64,000 nucleotides of DNA from Granulosicoccus sp965214025 (GTDB lineage: Bacteria; Pseudomonadota; Gammaproteobacteria; Granulosicoccales; Granulosicoccaceae): the NCBI GenBank assembly GCA_965214025.1, contig CBDCAW010000094.1:62001-126000 (forward strand), given 5' to 3'. Position numbers and translations under genes: made by a program. Below are positions 44,554 to 52,239 of this stretch, in pieces. Position 1 is the stretch's first letter; every line of letters starts with the position of its first letter. The notes beneath the pieces were generated by a model. The model searched no databases. It was given only the letters and a program-made list of their open reading frames with translations, and was not told where the DNA came from.

Positions 44554-45582
44554 TCAGGCGCTGCGCAAGAACGCTGACGGTGCCAGCCAGGAACCTGCCT
44601 GCACGACCACGAAGGTGATGCTGGAATAGACGAAATACACCCAATGCAACGCTAGTGTCGATACGGCGAACAGGAACCCGTGCCGGCGGTTGAAGAAGGT
44701 GAGAATCGGCCATTGCAGCGCGACGAACCCCGCCAGGCTCGACGCACACACCAGTAGACCTATCTGGCCCGCGACCGCACCGATTCCGGCAACGGACAGC
44801 AGCATCATCAGCATGCCCAGGGGAAACAGCAGCGCAAAAAGGGCACTCACCCGCTCGCGATACCCCAGATTGAGGTTGTTCGGTACGCCATTGTCGCGTT
44901 GTATGAGGAGCTGAGTCCACGGTACGGCCCGCGAGAAGATATCAGTCTTGAGCCAGCCCTTGAGACTCCAGTGCTTCAGGTGCTTGCACAAGATCTCCGG
45001 GCGAAGTTCCACGGGATGGCCGGCGTCCGTCATGCGTAGGCCCAGATCGATGTCTTCGATCGAAGCCTTGCGGTAGCGCGCATCAAACCCGCCCATGTTC
45101 AGGAACGCCTGGCGCCGCACCGCGCCGCATCCTGACCAGAAAGTGGTTGCTTCGCGTGATCCGGTCTGATGCATGTAATGGTGCAGTAGATTCTTGTACT
45201 GGCTGATGATGCCAGGGGAATCAGGGTGGTTGTCGTAACTGCCGAAAACCGCCTGAACCCTGGGGTTTTCATCGAATGCTGCCACGAATTGGTTCACGGT
45301 CGCGGGTTCCACGATGACGTCGGCATCGACGAACAGCAGCAGACTCGCATCGGTGGCAACCGAGGCTCCGTGGTTACGCGCCAATGCCGGCCCTACGGGG
45401 CCGTCGGCCATCAGCTCGTAGCGAGTCGAGCAAGAACGGGCCACCTCCAGGGCAACGCCGTCGGTGGAGGCATCGTCCACAATGATGAGGTTCTTCGCCG
45501 GAACGCCGGCGCCCAGCAGCGCATCTATGCAGCGCGGCAGTTCAGTGCCGCCGTTGTAAACGGGAACTATGACAGTAATCAC
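44554..45582 (-). CDS. Family 2 glycosyltransferase with C-terminal membrane segments
   Basis: 342-aa GT2: MITVIVPVYNGGTELPRCI, LIIVDDASTDG, LLLFVDADVIVEP (DXD), then GGFDARYRKASIEDIDLGLR. About three to four hydrophobic helices at the C-terminus (LFALLFPLGMLMMLLSVAG, IGLLVCASSLAGFVALQW, LHWVYFVYSSITFVVVQ) indicate an integral membrane enzyme. It lies 5 nt from the UGM-like gene and 34 nt from the next GT, so the three form one operon. Confidence 0.9.
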   Translation of the reverse strand: MITVIVPVYNGGTELPRCIDALLGAGVPAKNLIIVDDASTDGVALEVARSCSTRYELMADGPVGPALARNHGASVATDASLLLFVDADVIVEPATVNQFVAAFDENPRVQAVFGSYDNHPDSPGIISQYKNLLHHYMHQTGSREATTFWSGCGAVRRQAFLNMGGFDARYRKASIEDIDLGLRMTDAGHPVELRPEILCKHLKHWSLKGWLKTDIFSRAVPWTQLLIQRDNGVPNNLNLGYRERVSALFALLFPLGMLMMLLSVAGIGAVAGQIGLLVCASSLAGFVALQWPILTFFNRRHGFLFAVSTLALHWVYFVYSSITFVVVQAGSWLAPSAFLRSA

Positions 45583-45587
45583 GTTGA

Positions 45588-47306
45588 CTATTCCTGTGTC
45601 TCGCGCTTCGATGCCGTGCTATCGACGGCTCCATGGGTACCGGTTGCCTTGCGTGGGATCGCAGCCTCGTTGGCAGCCCTGTCGCTCGCACCCCCTTCGA
45701 CGACTGCTCCTGCGTTGGCTGAGGTATTGCCGTCAGGCAAGTTCTGCTGTGGCGTGGGCAGGGCCTGAATCTTACGGCGCGGAGGCTGCCCCGCCGGCTC
45801 CTGTACAGCTGTACCCAGCTTGTCAACTGCACCTTCATCGGCCGCGGTTGCCTTGCCGGATTTATCAGCCGTGACGAAATTCTCGTGATACGAACGCTCA
45901 ACGTTGACGTTCCAGATGTCGTGTGTCTCGCCCATCAGGTTCTTCGCCGCTAGAATGGCGGTGAGCATCGAGTGATCCTGGTTATTGTAGCGGTGCATGC
46001 CGTTTCTGCCAACGCTTTGCAGGTTGTCGAAAGTGCCCAGGTACGTTGCCAGCACATCGACAGCGTCGCGGTACTCCTCGTCGTAGACCGGATAGGCCTT
46101 GGGTTGGCGAATGACCGTGCCATCGACCACACCAGCCGGATCGACCAGCCCGAGCACCCCGAGTTCTTCCTTGGCCAGTGCCACCAGCTCGTCAGTGCTC
46201 ATGTTCCAGACGCCATCACCCTCGTGGCAGAAATATTCCAGCCCGATGCTGGCGCGATTCGGATCAGGCACCATTTCGGCACTCCAGCTGCGAAAATTCT
46301 GGATACGCCCCACCTTCACTTCCGGGCTGTGAATGTAGATCCAGTTGTCTGGAAACGGATCGGCCTGGTCGACGATGAGCACCACGATCAGAAAATCCCG
46401 GTACTTCAGTTTCTGAGCAGCGGCTAGCACATGATCAGGTGCCGGCGGGTCCAGAGCCTCGATCAGGCGGGCCAGGGGCATGCTGTTGATCACCGCCGAT
46501 ACTGGCGTCTCCTGCTCGAGCCCATCGCCATCGGTAAGCGTGACGCTGTGTACATGCCCGTCGCGGTGATGCAGGCGGTCAGCCCGGGTCTGCATGTCCA
46601 CCGTGCTGTCCATGTCGATCAGAATGTCCCGAAAGCGCTCCCACATCATGCCGGGGCCAAGCCGCGGATAGTCGAAGCGATCGATCAGGCTGGTGGTGTC
46701 GGTACGACCGGTAATGGCATTCGTCACAGCCTTGATCAAGGACAGATCCTTGATGCGCTGCGCGGCCCAGTCGGCCTGGATGCTCGAGCAGGGCAGGCCC
46801 CATACCTTTTCCGTGTACGTCTTGAAGAAGCGGTTGAACAGGCGCTGACCGAAGCGGTTTGTGACCCACTGCTCCAGGTTGTCCTCCCGACGGTGCGGGA
46901 ACACTCGCCAGCGCACGTAGCTCAGGCCGATCCGGATGCTCTCGACCGGGCCGAGATTACGTAGCGTGTTGGTGATGCTCAACGGATAATCGTAGTACTT
47001 GCCATCGTAGTAGATGCGCGACAAGCGCGGTACGCGAATGAAGTCGTCGCCCATGATTCGCTTCCATAGGTCCCGCACTTCACCGACCTTGGTAAAGAAC
47101 CGGTGGCCGCCGATATCGAAGCGGTAACCCTTGTAGCTTTCGGTGCGAGCGATGCCGCCCACCAGGGTGCCCGCTTCGACCACCCGCACGCGATGGCCAG
47201 CCTCGGCAAGCGTAAGGGCCGCGGTGAGTCCTGCCGGCCCGCCACCGATGATGAGCGGCGCAGCCATTGACTGAGAGTCGTCCATGTTCGACATTCCATT
47301 ATTCAT
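45588..47306 (-). CDS. UDP-galactopyranose mutase-like FAD-dependent oxidoreductase
   Basis: 572-aa flavoprotein. FAD-binding GxGxxG at LIIGGGPAGLTAALTLAEAG with the VEAG ribose-binding strand, then RFDIGGHRFFTK. Middle stretches EKVWGLPCSSIQADWAAQRI and YNNQDHSMLTAILAAKN are typical of the Glf-like/NAD(P)-binding amine-oxidase-fold family that accompanies polysaccharide loci. After about residue 480 comes a ~90-residue disordered Ala/Thr/Gly/Pro-rich tail not found in canonical Glf. Reaction is likely sugar-nucleotide isomerisation or oxidation, not proven. First gene of the operon with two GT2s. Confidence 0.82.
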   Translation of the reverse strand: MNNGMSNMDDSQSMAAPLIIGGGPAGLTAALTLAEAGHRVRVVEAGTLVGGIARTESYKGYRFDIGGHRFFTKVGEVRDLWKRIMGDDFIRVPRLSRIYYDGKYYDYPLSITNTLRNLGPVESIRIGLSYVRWRVFPHRREDNLEQWVTNRFGQRLFNRFFKTYTEKVWGLPCSSIQADWAAQRIKDLSLIKAVTNAITGRTDTTSLIDRFDYPRLGPGMMWERFRDILIDMDSTVDMQTRADRLHHRDGHVHSVTLTDGDGLEQETPVSAVINSMPLARLIEALDPPAPDHVLAAAQKLKYRDFLIVVLIVDQADPFPDNWIYIHSPEVKVGRIQNFRSWSAEMVPDPNRASIGLEYFCHEGDGVWNMSTDELVALAKEELGVLGLVDPAGVVDGTVIRQPKAYPVYDEEYRDAVDVLATYLGTFDNLQSVGRNGMHRYNNQDHSMLTAILAAKNLMGETHDIWNVNVERSYHENFVTADKSGKATAADEGAVDKLGTAVQEPAGQPPRRKIQALPTPQQNLPDGNTSANAGAVVEGGASDRAANEAAIPRKATGTHGAVDSTASKRETQE

Positions 47307-47843
47307 GAATATTGATCAACACCTGGTTCTGTAGTGGGTGGGCTTGCAGCGCTGCCTGCAGGGGAACGAAGCGTGATTCCGAAAGCCCCGTCTCTGGCTA
47401 CATCCGGCATAGTCTACGTACATACCCATCGCGAGAACGGAACTGCGTCTGGTCGTTGGGAGCACAAATTATCGAAATTGCAGTTTGCCCACGAAGCACT
47501 TGCAATGGTGTAACCGAAATTTGTGAAGCACGGCGCATTGGCAGCACGACTGTCAGGCACTTGCCTCGTACCTTTCGGACCCTTACCGAGATTGAGGATT
47601 CTACGCAGTGAATTCAGCGATGAAGAAGGATCGGAACCTTATTGAAGCACCCAGGCAGAGGTAATAAGACCTGGCGACCGGAAAACCGCGGCAGAGTAGG
47701 GTTCCGGGATAGTACAGAGCTTTTCCGCACAGCCTTTCAAAGTGTCCATGAAACGAATTGTTGCGAACGGTAAATGTAAAATTCTCCACAGATAAGTTGC
47801 CGCAAACTCACCAATGGCTTGTTTGAACTGGTTCACGTTAAGG
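47307..47843. other. 537-bp intergenic region, AT-richer than surroundings
   Basis: No supported gene. Base composition drops noticeably around 47460-47850. Short frames here have no ribosome site or recognisable protein. It separates the sugar operon from the leftward T3SS unit and probably holds the operon promoter; no -35/-10 pair is compelling. Confidence 0.4.
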
Positions 47844-48233
47844 TCAGTATTCAAGCCTAACGGGTTTACGTGAGCCCATGGTGCTGGAGCGCACTTCCAC
47901 ATGGTAATCATTGCCACTTTGCAAGCCGCGAAAAGTCAGTGAGGTGTTCTTGAAATGATCGCCGGGCGAGAGGATCACGACTTCGGTATCGATCTCCACG
48001 TCGAGGCCGGCAATACGGGCCCTGCTGGTTAAAGAAACCGGTTCAGGCATGATGATCGGGCGCTGGTAGCCGGTGCGCAGATGCAGACGAACGGGACCGC
48101 TGCCGTATTGCATGATGGTGAATTCCGACCAGTCTTCCATCGGCAGCACGTCAACTGCAACTTCGTCCTTTGCGACAGCAGGGCTTGCCATGATTACGAT
48201 CACGTAAAAAACTGCAAGGAAGAAAGGTTTCAT
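47844..48233 (-). CDS. Exported small protein of unknown family, T3SS-linked
   Basis: 129 aa with a clear signal peptide (FFLAVFYVIVIMASPAVA). The mature part is beta-rich: PMEDWSEFTIMQYGSGPVRL, PIIMPEPVSLTSRARIAGLD, VVILSPGDHFKNTSLTFRG, DYHVEVRSS. Not recognised with confidence; the PEPV...GLDV...GD.F..T..T.RGL.SG pattern faintly recalls TraK/DUF3438-type periplasmic proteins of conjugation systems, which work with outer-membrane rings. Overlaps the FliO-like gene by 4 nt (ATGA), so it is co-translated with sctU and the FliO-like protein. A role beside the secretin or inner ring is conjecture. Confidence 0.7.
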   Translation of the reverse strand: MKPFFLAVFYVIVIMASPAVAKDEVAVDVLPMEDWSEFTIMQYGSGPVRLHLRTGYQRPIIMPEPVSLTSRARIAGLDVEIDTEVVILSPGDHFKNTSLTFRGLQSGNDYHVEVRSSTMGSRKPVRLEY

Positions 48234-48544
48234 GAGCGGAGTGATTTTCGCGTATCCGACGGCATCGACGCATCAGCAGGTTTTGCCTGTTGGTCGATCG
48301 TCGATATCCCACCGCCGCTGACGCCTAGCAGGTACTCCTTGTCAGCGAAGTGCACCACCAGCAGTCGCTCCCGATTGCCCACACTGACACTCTGCACGAT
48401 ACGAACGCGGCCATTGCCCAGCTGACTCGTGCTGAACCGCGACAATCCCTTGAGCGCGAACCAGGCCAGAGCCAGCACGGCCACGAGCGCCACCACCGTG
48501 ATCAGCAGGCTGACCGGGAAGAGCGATGTCGTTTCAGGTTCCAT
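48230..48544 (-). CDS. FliO-like membrane protein in the T3SS locus
   Basis: 104 aa. One N-terminal membrane helix (VSLLITVVALVAVLALAWFAL), then the FliO core: GNGRVRIVQSVSVGNRERLLVV, YLLGVSGGGISTID, and a short Ser/Asp-rich tail. The RERLLVV and LLGV spacing is the hallmark of FliO, the flagellar export-gate assembly factor that helps build the FliP ring. FliO is regarded as flagellum-specific, yet this gene overlaps the sctU 3' end (by 11 nt) and no flagellar gene is present in the window. It may assist assembly of the SctR ring here. Confidence 0.8.
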   Translation of the reverse strand: MEPETTSLFPVSLLITVVALVAVLALAWFALKGLSRFSTSQLGNGRVRIVQSVSVGNRERLLVVHFADKEYLLGVSGGGISTIDQQAKPADASMPSDTRKSLRS

Positions 48545-49763
48545 GGGTATCTCCAGCCGTTGATTGTTCCGGTGAGTCGCCGGCAGGTCCGGTACCGAAC
48601 AGCGATACGGGACTTCCCAGAGGGTAGTCTGTCAGGTCTTCGCCGGGGGTGTGGCGGGCCGGCGGGTCGAGAGTTTCCTGAAACCCGCCCTGACCCTGCT
48701 GTGCCAACACTTCCTGGCGTATGCGAGTTGCCCAGGTGATGACCTCGGCGATGATATCGAACAGACTGCGCGGCACGAAATCTCCTTCGTCGACCTGCGC
48801 CAACAGGGTACGCGCGAGGCGTACATTGCGCAGCACCGGCACATGATGTCGAGCGGCGGCATCGCGCATCGCGCGAGCTACCCCATCCTCGCCCTTTGCC
48901 ATGACCTTCGGTACCGGCAGGTTTTCCTTGTCATAGTGAATGGCGATGGCGACATGCGTCGGGTTGACGATCAGCACCGAAGCATTGGCTGCCGCTTCCG
49001 TCGCTCCCTGCTGTGCGAATTCCTGATGCATCTGCCGGCGCTGCCCCTTGATCATCGGGTCGCCTTCGCTGTCCTTGTGCTCCTGGCGAATGTCGCGAAT
49101 GCTCATCTTCATCTTCTTGGCGAAGGCGTGCTGTTGATAACCCGCATCCAGCGCCATGATCACCAGGAATATACCGAGCGTCCAGCCGAACAGTTTGATC
49201 GCAAGACTCGTGGTCGCCTCGACCAGCAACAGTGGCGAGCCGGTGGGCAGCCACAGGATCCGTTCGATCGTCGAACTGATGACCAGATAACCGATCGTGA
49301 ACAGGATGAGTGTCTTGCCGATGCTCTTGAAGACCTCCACCACATTGTCGAGGCTTGCCATCTTGCCCACGCCTGCCACTGGGTCGAGATGTGACATCTT
49401 TGGCAGGACCTTCTCCATCGCGAACACCGGGCCAGCCTGAAGGAACTCGACCAGTAGCCCGAACAGGGCGATCGGCAACAGGACGAGTGCGGAGAGTCTC
49501 AACAGAAGATGGATGGCCTCCGGGCCGAGCTGTTGCAAATGCACATCGAACGTCTGCTGATGAAACATCAGGGCGTCGAGGGTCAGGTTCGCCACTCGCC
49601 GCGTGCTGTCCTCGCAGGCCAGCCCGATCAGGACCATGGTGAACGCCAGGCCCATAGTATTGGTGATGTCACGGCTCTTGGGTACGTCGCCCTTCCTGCG
49701 TGCGTCGCGCAGACGCTTCGGTGTGCCGGGTTCTGTTTTGTCACCACTGTCGTCCTGCGACAT
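48534..49763 (-). CDS. sctU: T3SS export gate autoprotease SctU (YscU/FlhB family)
   Basis: 409 aa (ATG 49763). N-terminus SQDDSGDKTEPGTPKRLRDA is diagnostic, followed by four membrane helices and a cytoplasmic domain with the self-cleavage motif NPTH (N267-P268). Upstream stretch IRQEHKDSEGDPMIKGQRRQ and downstream VARAMRDAAARHHVPVL with ARTLL are conserved. The C-terminus carries an extra ~50-residue Pro/Gly/Thr-rich tail. It switches substrate specificity from needle to translocators together with SctP. Transcribed divergently from sctV. Confidence 0.96.
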   Translation of the reverse strand: MSQDDSGDKTEPGTPKRLRDARRKGDVPKSRDITNTMGLAFTMVLIGLACEDSTRRVANLTLDALMFHQQTFDVHLQQLGPEAIHLLLRLSALVLLPIALFGLLVEFLQAGPVFAMEKVLPKMSHLDPVAGVGKMASLDNVVEVFKSIGKTLILFTIGYLVISSTIERILWLPTGSPLLLVEATTSLAIKLFGWTLGIFLVIMALDAGYQQHAFAKKMKMSIRDIRQEHKDSEGDPMIKGQRRQMHQEFAQQGATEAAANASVLIVNPTHVAIAIHYDKENLPVPKVMAKGEDGVARAMRDAAARHHVPVLRNVRLARTLLAQVDEGDFVPRSLFDIIAEVITWATRIRQEVLAQQGQGGFQETLDPPARHTPGEDLTDYPLGSPVSLFGTGPAGDSPEQSTAGDTHGT

Positions 49764-50224
49764 TGCCTGCGTACTCCTCGGATCCCTGGCAACGGCACGC
49801 ACCGTAGCACCGGCGTGACGGCCCTGGCCGGTTAGGGAGAGAACCGCACCACAACCGTGCCATTTCCATGCGCGTTTCGGCACTGCTTGTGAACCAGTGG
49901 TCCTTCGGCCGTCCTGCGTCTTGGATTGTGGGCACGACGCTGACGAGTCTCTTGCAATCTGGATGTCAAACCGTCATCGGGCATTTCCAATATCGGTGGA
50001 ACGTGGATCTCATCAACATCATCAGTTCCAGGCCGCCGATCAGTCGACGTTCGGCTCGGTAGCGCACGTCTAGACTTCTCGCCGTTGTCTGACCCGCCCC
50101 ATGGAAGGGGCACGTCACCATTCACGGTAACGAGTAAAGAGACCGCTTGCATGTACCTAGCCCCTGAGCCGACGCCCGATACGATCCAATCGCATTGCCT
50201 GATTCCGGTCGGCGATCCATTGTC
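49764..50224. promoter_or_regulatory. Divergent control region between sctU and sctV
   Basis: 461 bp with no supported gene between the two T3SS units; both promoters must lie here if each unit is a single operon. No HrpL-type GGAAC-N16-CCAC box or convincing sigma-70 pair was found by eye. It is the obvious target region for the response regulator encoded at 62533. Confidence 0.5.
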
Positions 50225-52198
50225 ATGAATATCGGCGCCTATCTTCGCGACCGACCGAGCCATGACCTCAGCTTGCTGTCACGCTCCAGCGATCTTTTCC
50301 TGGCACTACTGATCGTCGCGATCATCGCGCTCATGATCATGCCGCTGCCCTCGATCATGATCGACTCGCTGGTGGCTGTGAATATCGTGGTCGGTGTAAT
50401 GCTGGTACTCATGGGCATCTATATTGGTACCGCCTTGCAATTTTCAGCATTTCCAAGCGTGCTGCTGATCACTACGCTCTTTCGGCTCGCATTGTCGGTG
50501 GCCACCACGCGAATGATTCTGCTGCACGGTGATGCCGGAGACATCATCGATACCTTCGGCAACATGGTCGCTGGCGGCAATCTGGTCGTCGGGCTTGTCG
50601 TTTTCCTGATCATCACGCTGGTGCAGTTTCTGGTGATCGCGAAGGGGGCGGAGCGGGTAGCGGAAGTCGGTGCCCGTTTTACCCTCGACGCCATGCCCGG
50701 CAAGCAGATGTCGATCGATTCGGATCTGCGCTCGGGACTGATCGACAAGCATGAAGCGCGTTCCAAGCGTCGCGAGCTGGAGCTGGAGAGCAAGCTGCAC
50801 GGCAGCATGGACGGCGCGATGAAATTCGTCAAAGGTGATGCGATCGCAGGCATCGTGATCATCTGTGTAAACCTGCTCGGTGGTCTGGCGATCGGGGTGT
50901 TCCAGCTCGGTATGGACGCCGGTTCCGCGATGGCAAAGTATTCGATCCTGACCATTGGTGATGGTCTGGTAGCACAGATTCCCGCATTGCTCGGCGCCAT
51001 GTCGGCGGGTCTGATCGTGACCCGTGCAACCGACAACGAGGCGGACCAGAACCTCGGCGATTCCATTCAGAAGCAGTTCTCCGCCATTCCGCGAGTTATG
51101 CTCGTTGCCGGGGGCATGTGCTTTCTGCTGGCCTTGGTGCCAGGCTTTCCGACGATGATCTTCCTGCTGGTCGGCTTCAGCCTACTTGGCTTTGCAGGTT
51201 TTCTCGGGCCGGCACTGAAATCGCGCATCGGTCTGAGCCCGGAACGCGCTTTCAACGATGCGCTCGCCACTCAGGGAGATCGAGCCAGCGGAAGCCGCGT
51301 CGAGGCCACCGCAGCGGGAGTCCGGCAAGCCGTGCCCTTGATGCTCGAACTGCCGCGGTCCGCCGTGCCGGAGAGCGATATGGAGCGCTTCGAGCAATTG
51401 ATCACACGATGTGTGGATACGGTTCAACTGCGTGCCGGTGTCGCCTTGCCGGAGCCCCGCTTTCACTGGCGCACGGACGATACAGGGCGCTGGATGCTGC
51501 ACGCCTTCGAGGTGCCGATAGCCCGCGGTGAAGTGGGTCATGAGCTTTCCGCCGATACCGTGGTCAAGGATATCGATCTGGCGTTACGCCGTAGCTGCAC
51601 CCTGTTTCTCGGCATTCAGGAAAGTGGTCAGCTGCTGCATGCGGCAAGTACCGACTACCCGGATATCGTCAAGGAGGTTCTACGCAGCATTCCGGCGCAG
51701 AACATCGCTGCGATCCTGCGTAATCTCGTTGACGAAGAGGTCTCTATACGCAACCTGCGAGGCATTCTGGAAGCTCTGGTCCAGGCGGCCCAGCATGAGA
51801 AGGACATCGGCAACCTGACTGAATTCGCGCGCATGGCCCTGGCTCGGCAAACCTGCTACCGGTACGCCCCGGAGGGCAGCATGCGGGCGATCGCTCTCGC
51901 TGCTCCCATCGAGGATCACCTGCTCAAGTCGATCAGAACGGGGAATGGCGTGCAACAGCTGTCGCTGGATCCACGGCTGGCGGATCGTCTGCGCCATGCC
52001 TTGCTGTCAGCCATCGAGGAACACGGGCCGGTTGCACTGCTGACCAACGTGCAGCTGCGTCGCCATGTCCGGGCCATGATCGTACGCGATCGGTTCGATG
52101 TACCCGTGTTGTCTTATAACGAACTTGTTGCCACGCTCGATCTCGATGTCGTGCACCAGGTCGTCGTGGAAACCGGCGCCAGGCTCGCCACCGCATGA
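50225..52198 (+). CDS. sctV: T3SS export gate protein SctV (FHIPEP family)
   Basis: 657 aa. Membrane domain of about eight helices begins at LFLALLIVAIIALMIMP and carries the family signature FRLALSVATTRMILLHGDAG with AGGNLVVGLVVFLI. The FHIPEP stretch GAERVAEVGARFTLDAMPGK then IDSDLRSGLIDKHEARSKR is intact. The cytoplasmic nonameric ring domain includes ALVQAAQHEKDIGNLTEFAR. ATG 50225 gives MNIGAYLRDRPSHDL. Its TGA overlaps an in-frame ATG of sctC. Confidence 0.97.
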   Translation: MNIGAYLRDRPSHDLSLLSRSSDLFLALLIVAIIALMIMPLPSIMIDSLVAVNIVVGVMLVLMGIYIGTALQFSAFPSVLLITTLFRLALSVATTRMILLHGDAGDIIDTFGNMVAGGNLVVGLVVFLIITLVQFLVIAKGAERVAEVGARFTLDAMPGKQMSIDSDLRSGLIDKHEARSKRRELELESKLHGSMDGAMKFVKGDAIAGIVIICVNLLGGLAIGVFQLGMDAGSAMAKYSILTIGDGLVAQIPALLGAMSAGLIVTRATDNEADQNLGDSIQKQFSAIPRVMLVAGGMCFLLALVPGFPTMIFLLVGFSLLGFAGFLGPALKSRIGLSPERAFNDALATQGDRASGSRVEATAAGVRQAVPLMLELPRSAVPESDMERFEQLITRCVDTVQLRAGVALPEPRFHWRTDDTGRWMLHAFEVPIARGEVGHELSADTVVKDIDLALRRSCTLFLGIQESGQLLHAASTDYPDIVKEVLRSIPAQNIAAILRNLVDEEVSIRNLRGILEALVQAAQHEKDIGNLTEFARMALARQTCYRYAPEGSMRAIALAAPIEDHLLKSIRTGNGVQQLSLDPRLADRLRHALLSAIEEHGPVALLTNVQLRRHVRAMIVRDRFDVPVLSYNELVATLDLDVVHQVVVETGARLATA

Positions 52199-52239
52199 TC
52201 ACCCGTTATCGTACTTCCCACCATTGGAGCATCGATGCC

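Noticed and set aside
47312..47917. Short frames in the AT-rich gap before the T3SS
   Set aside because: No start signal or recognisable protein; left as intergenic.
49998..50025. HrpL-type box (GGAAC...CCAC) upstream of sctV
   Set aside because: GGAAC at 49998-50002 is present but CCAC is not found at the 15-17 nt spacing; not reported as a promoter.
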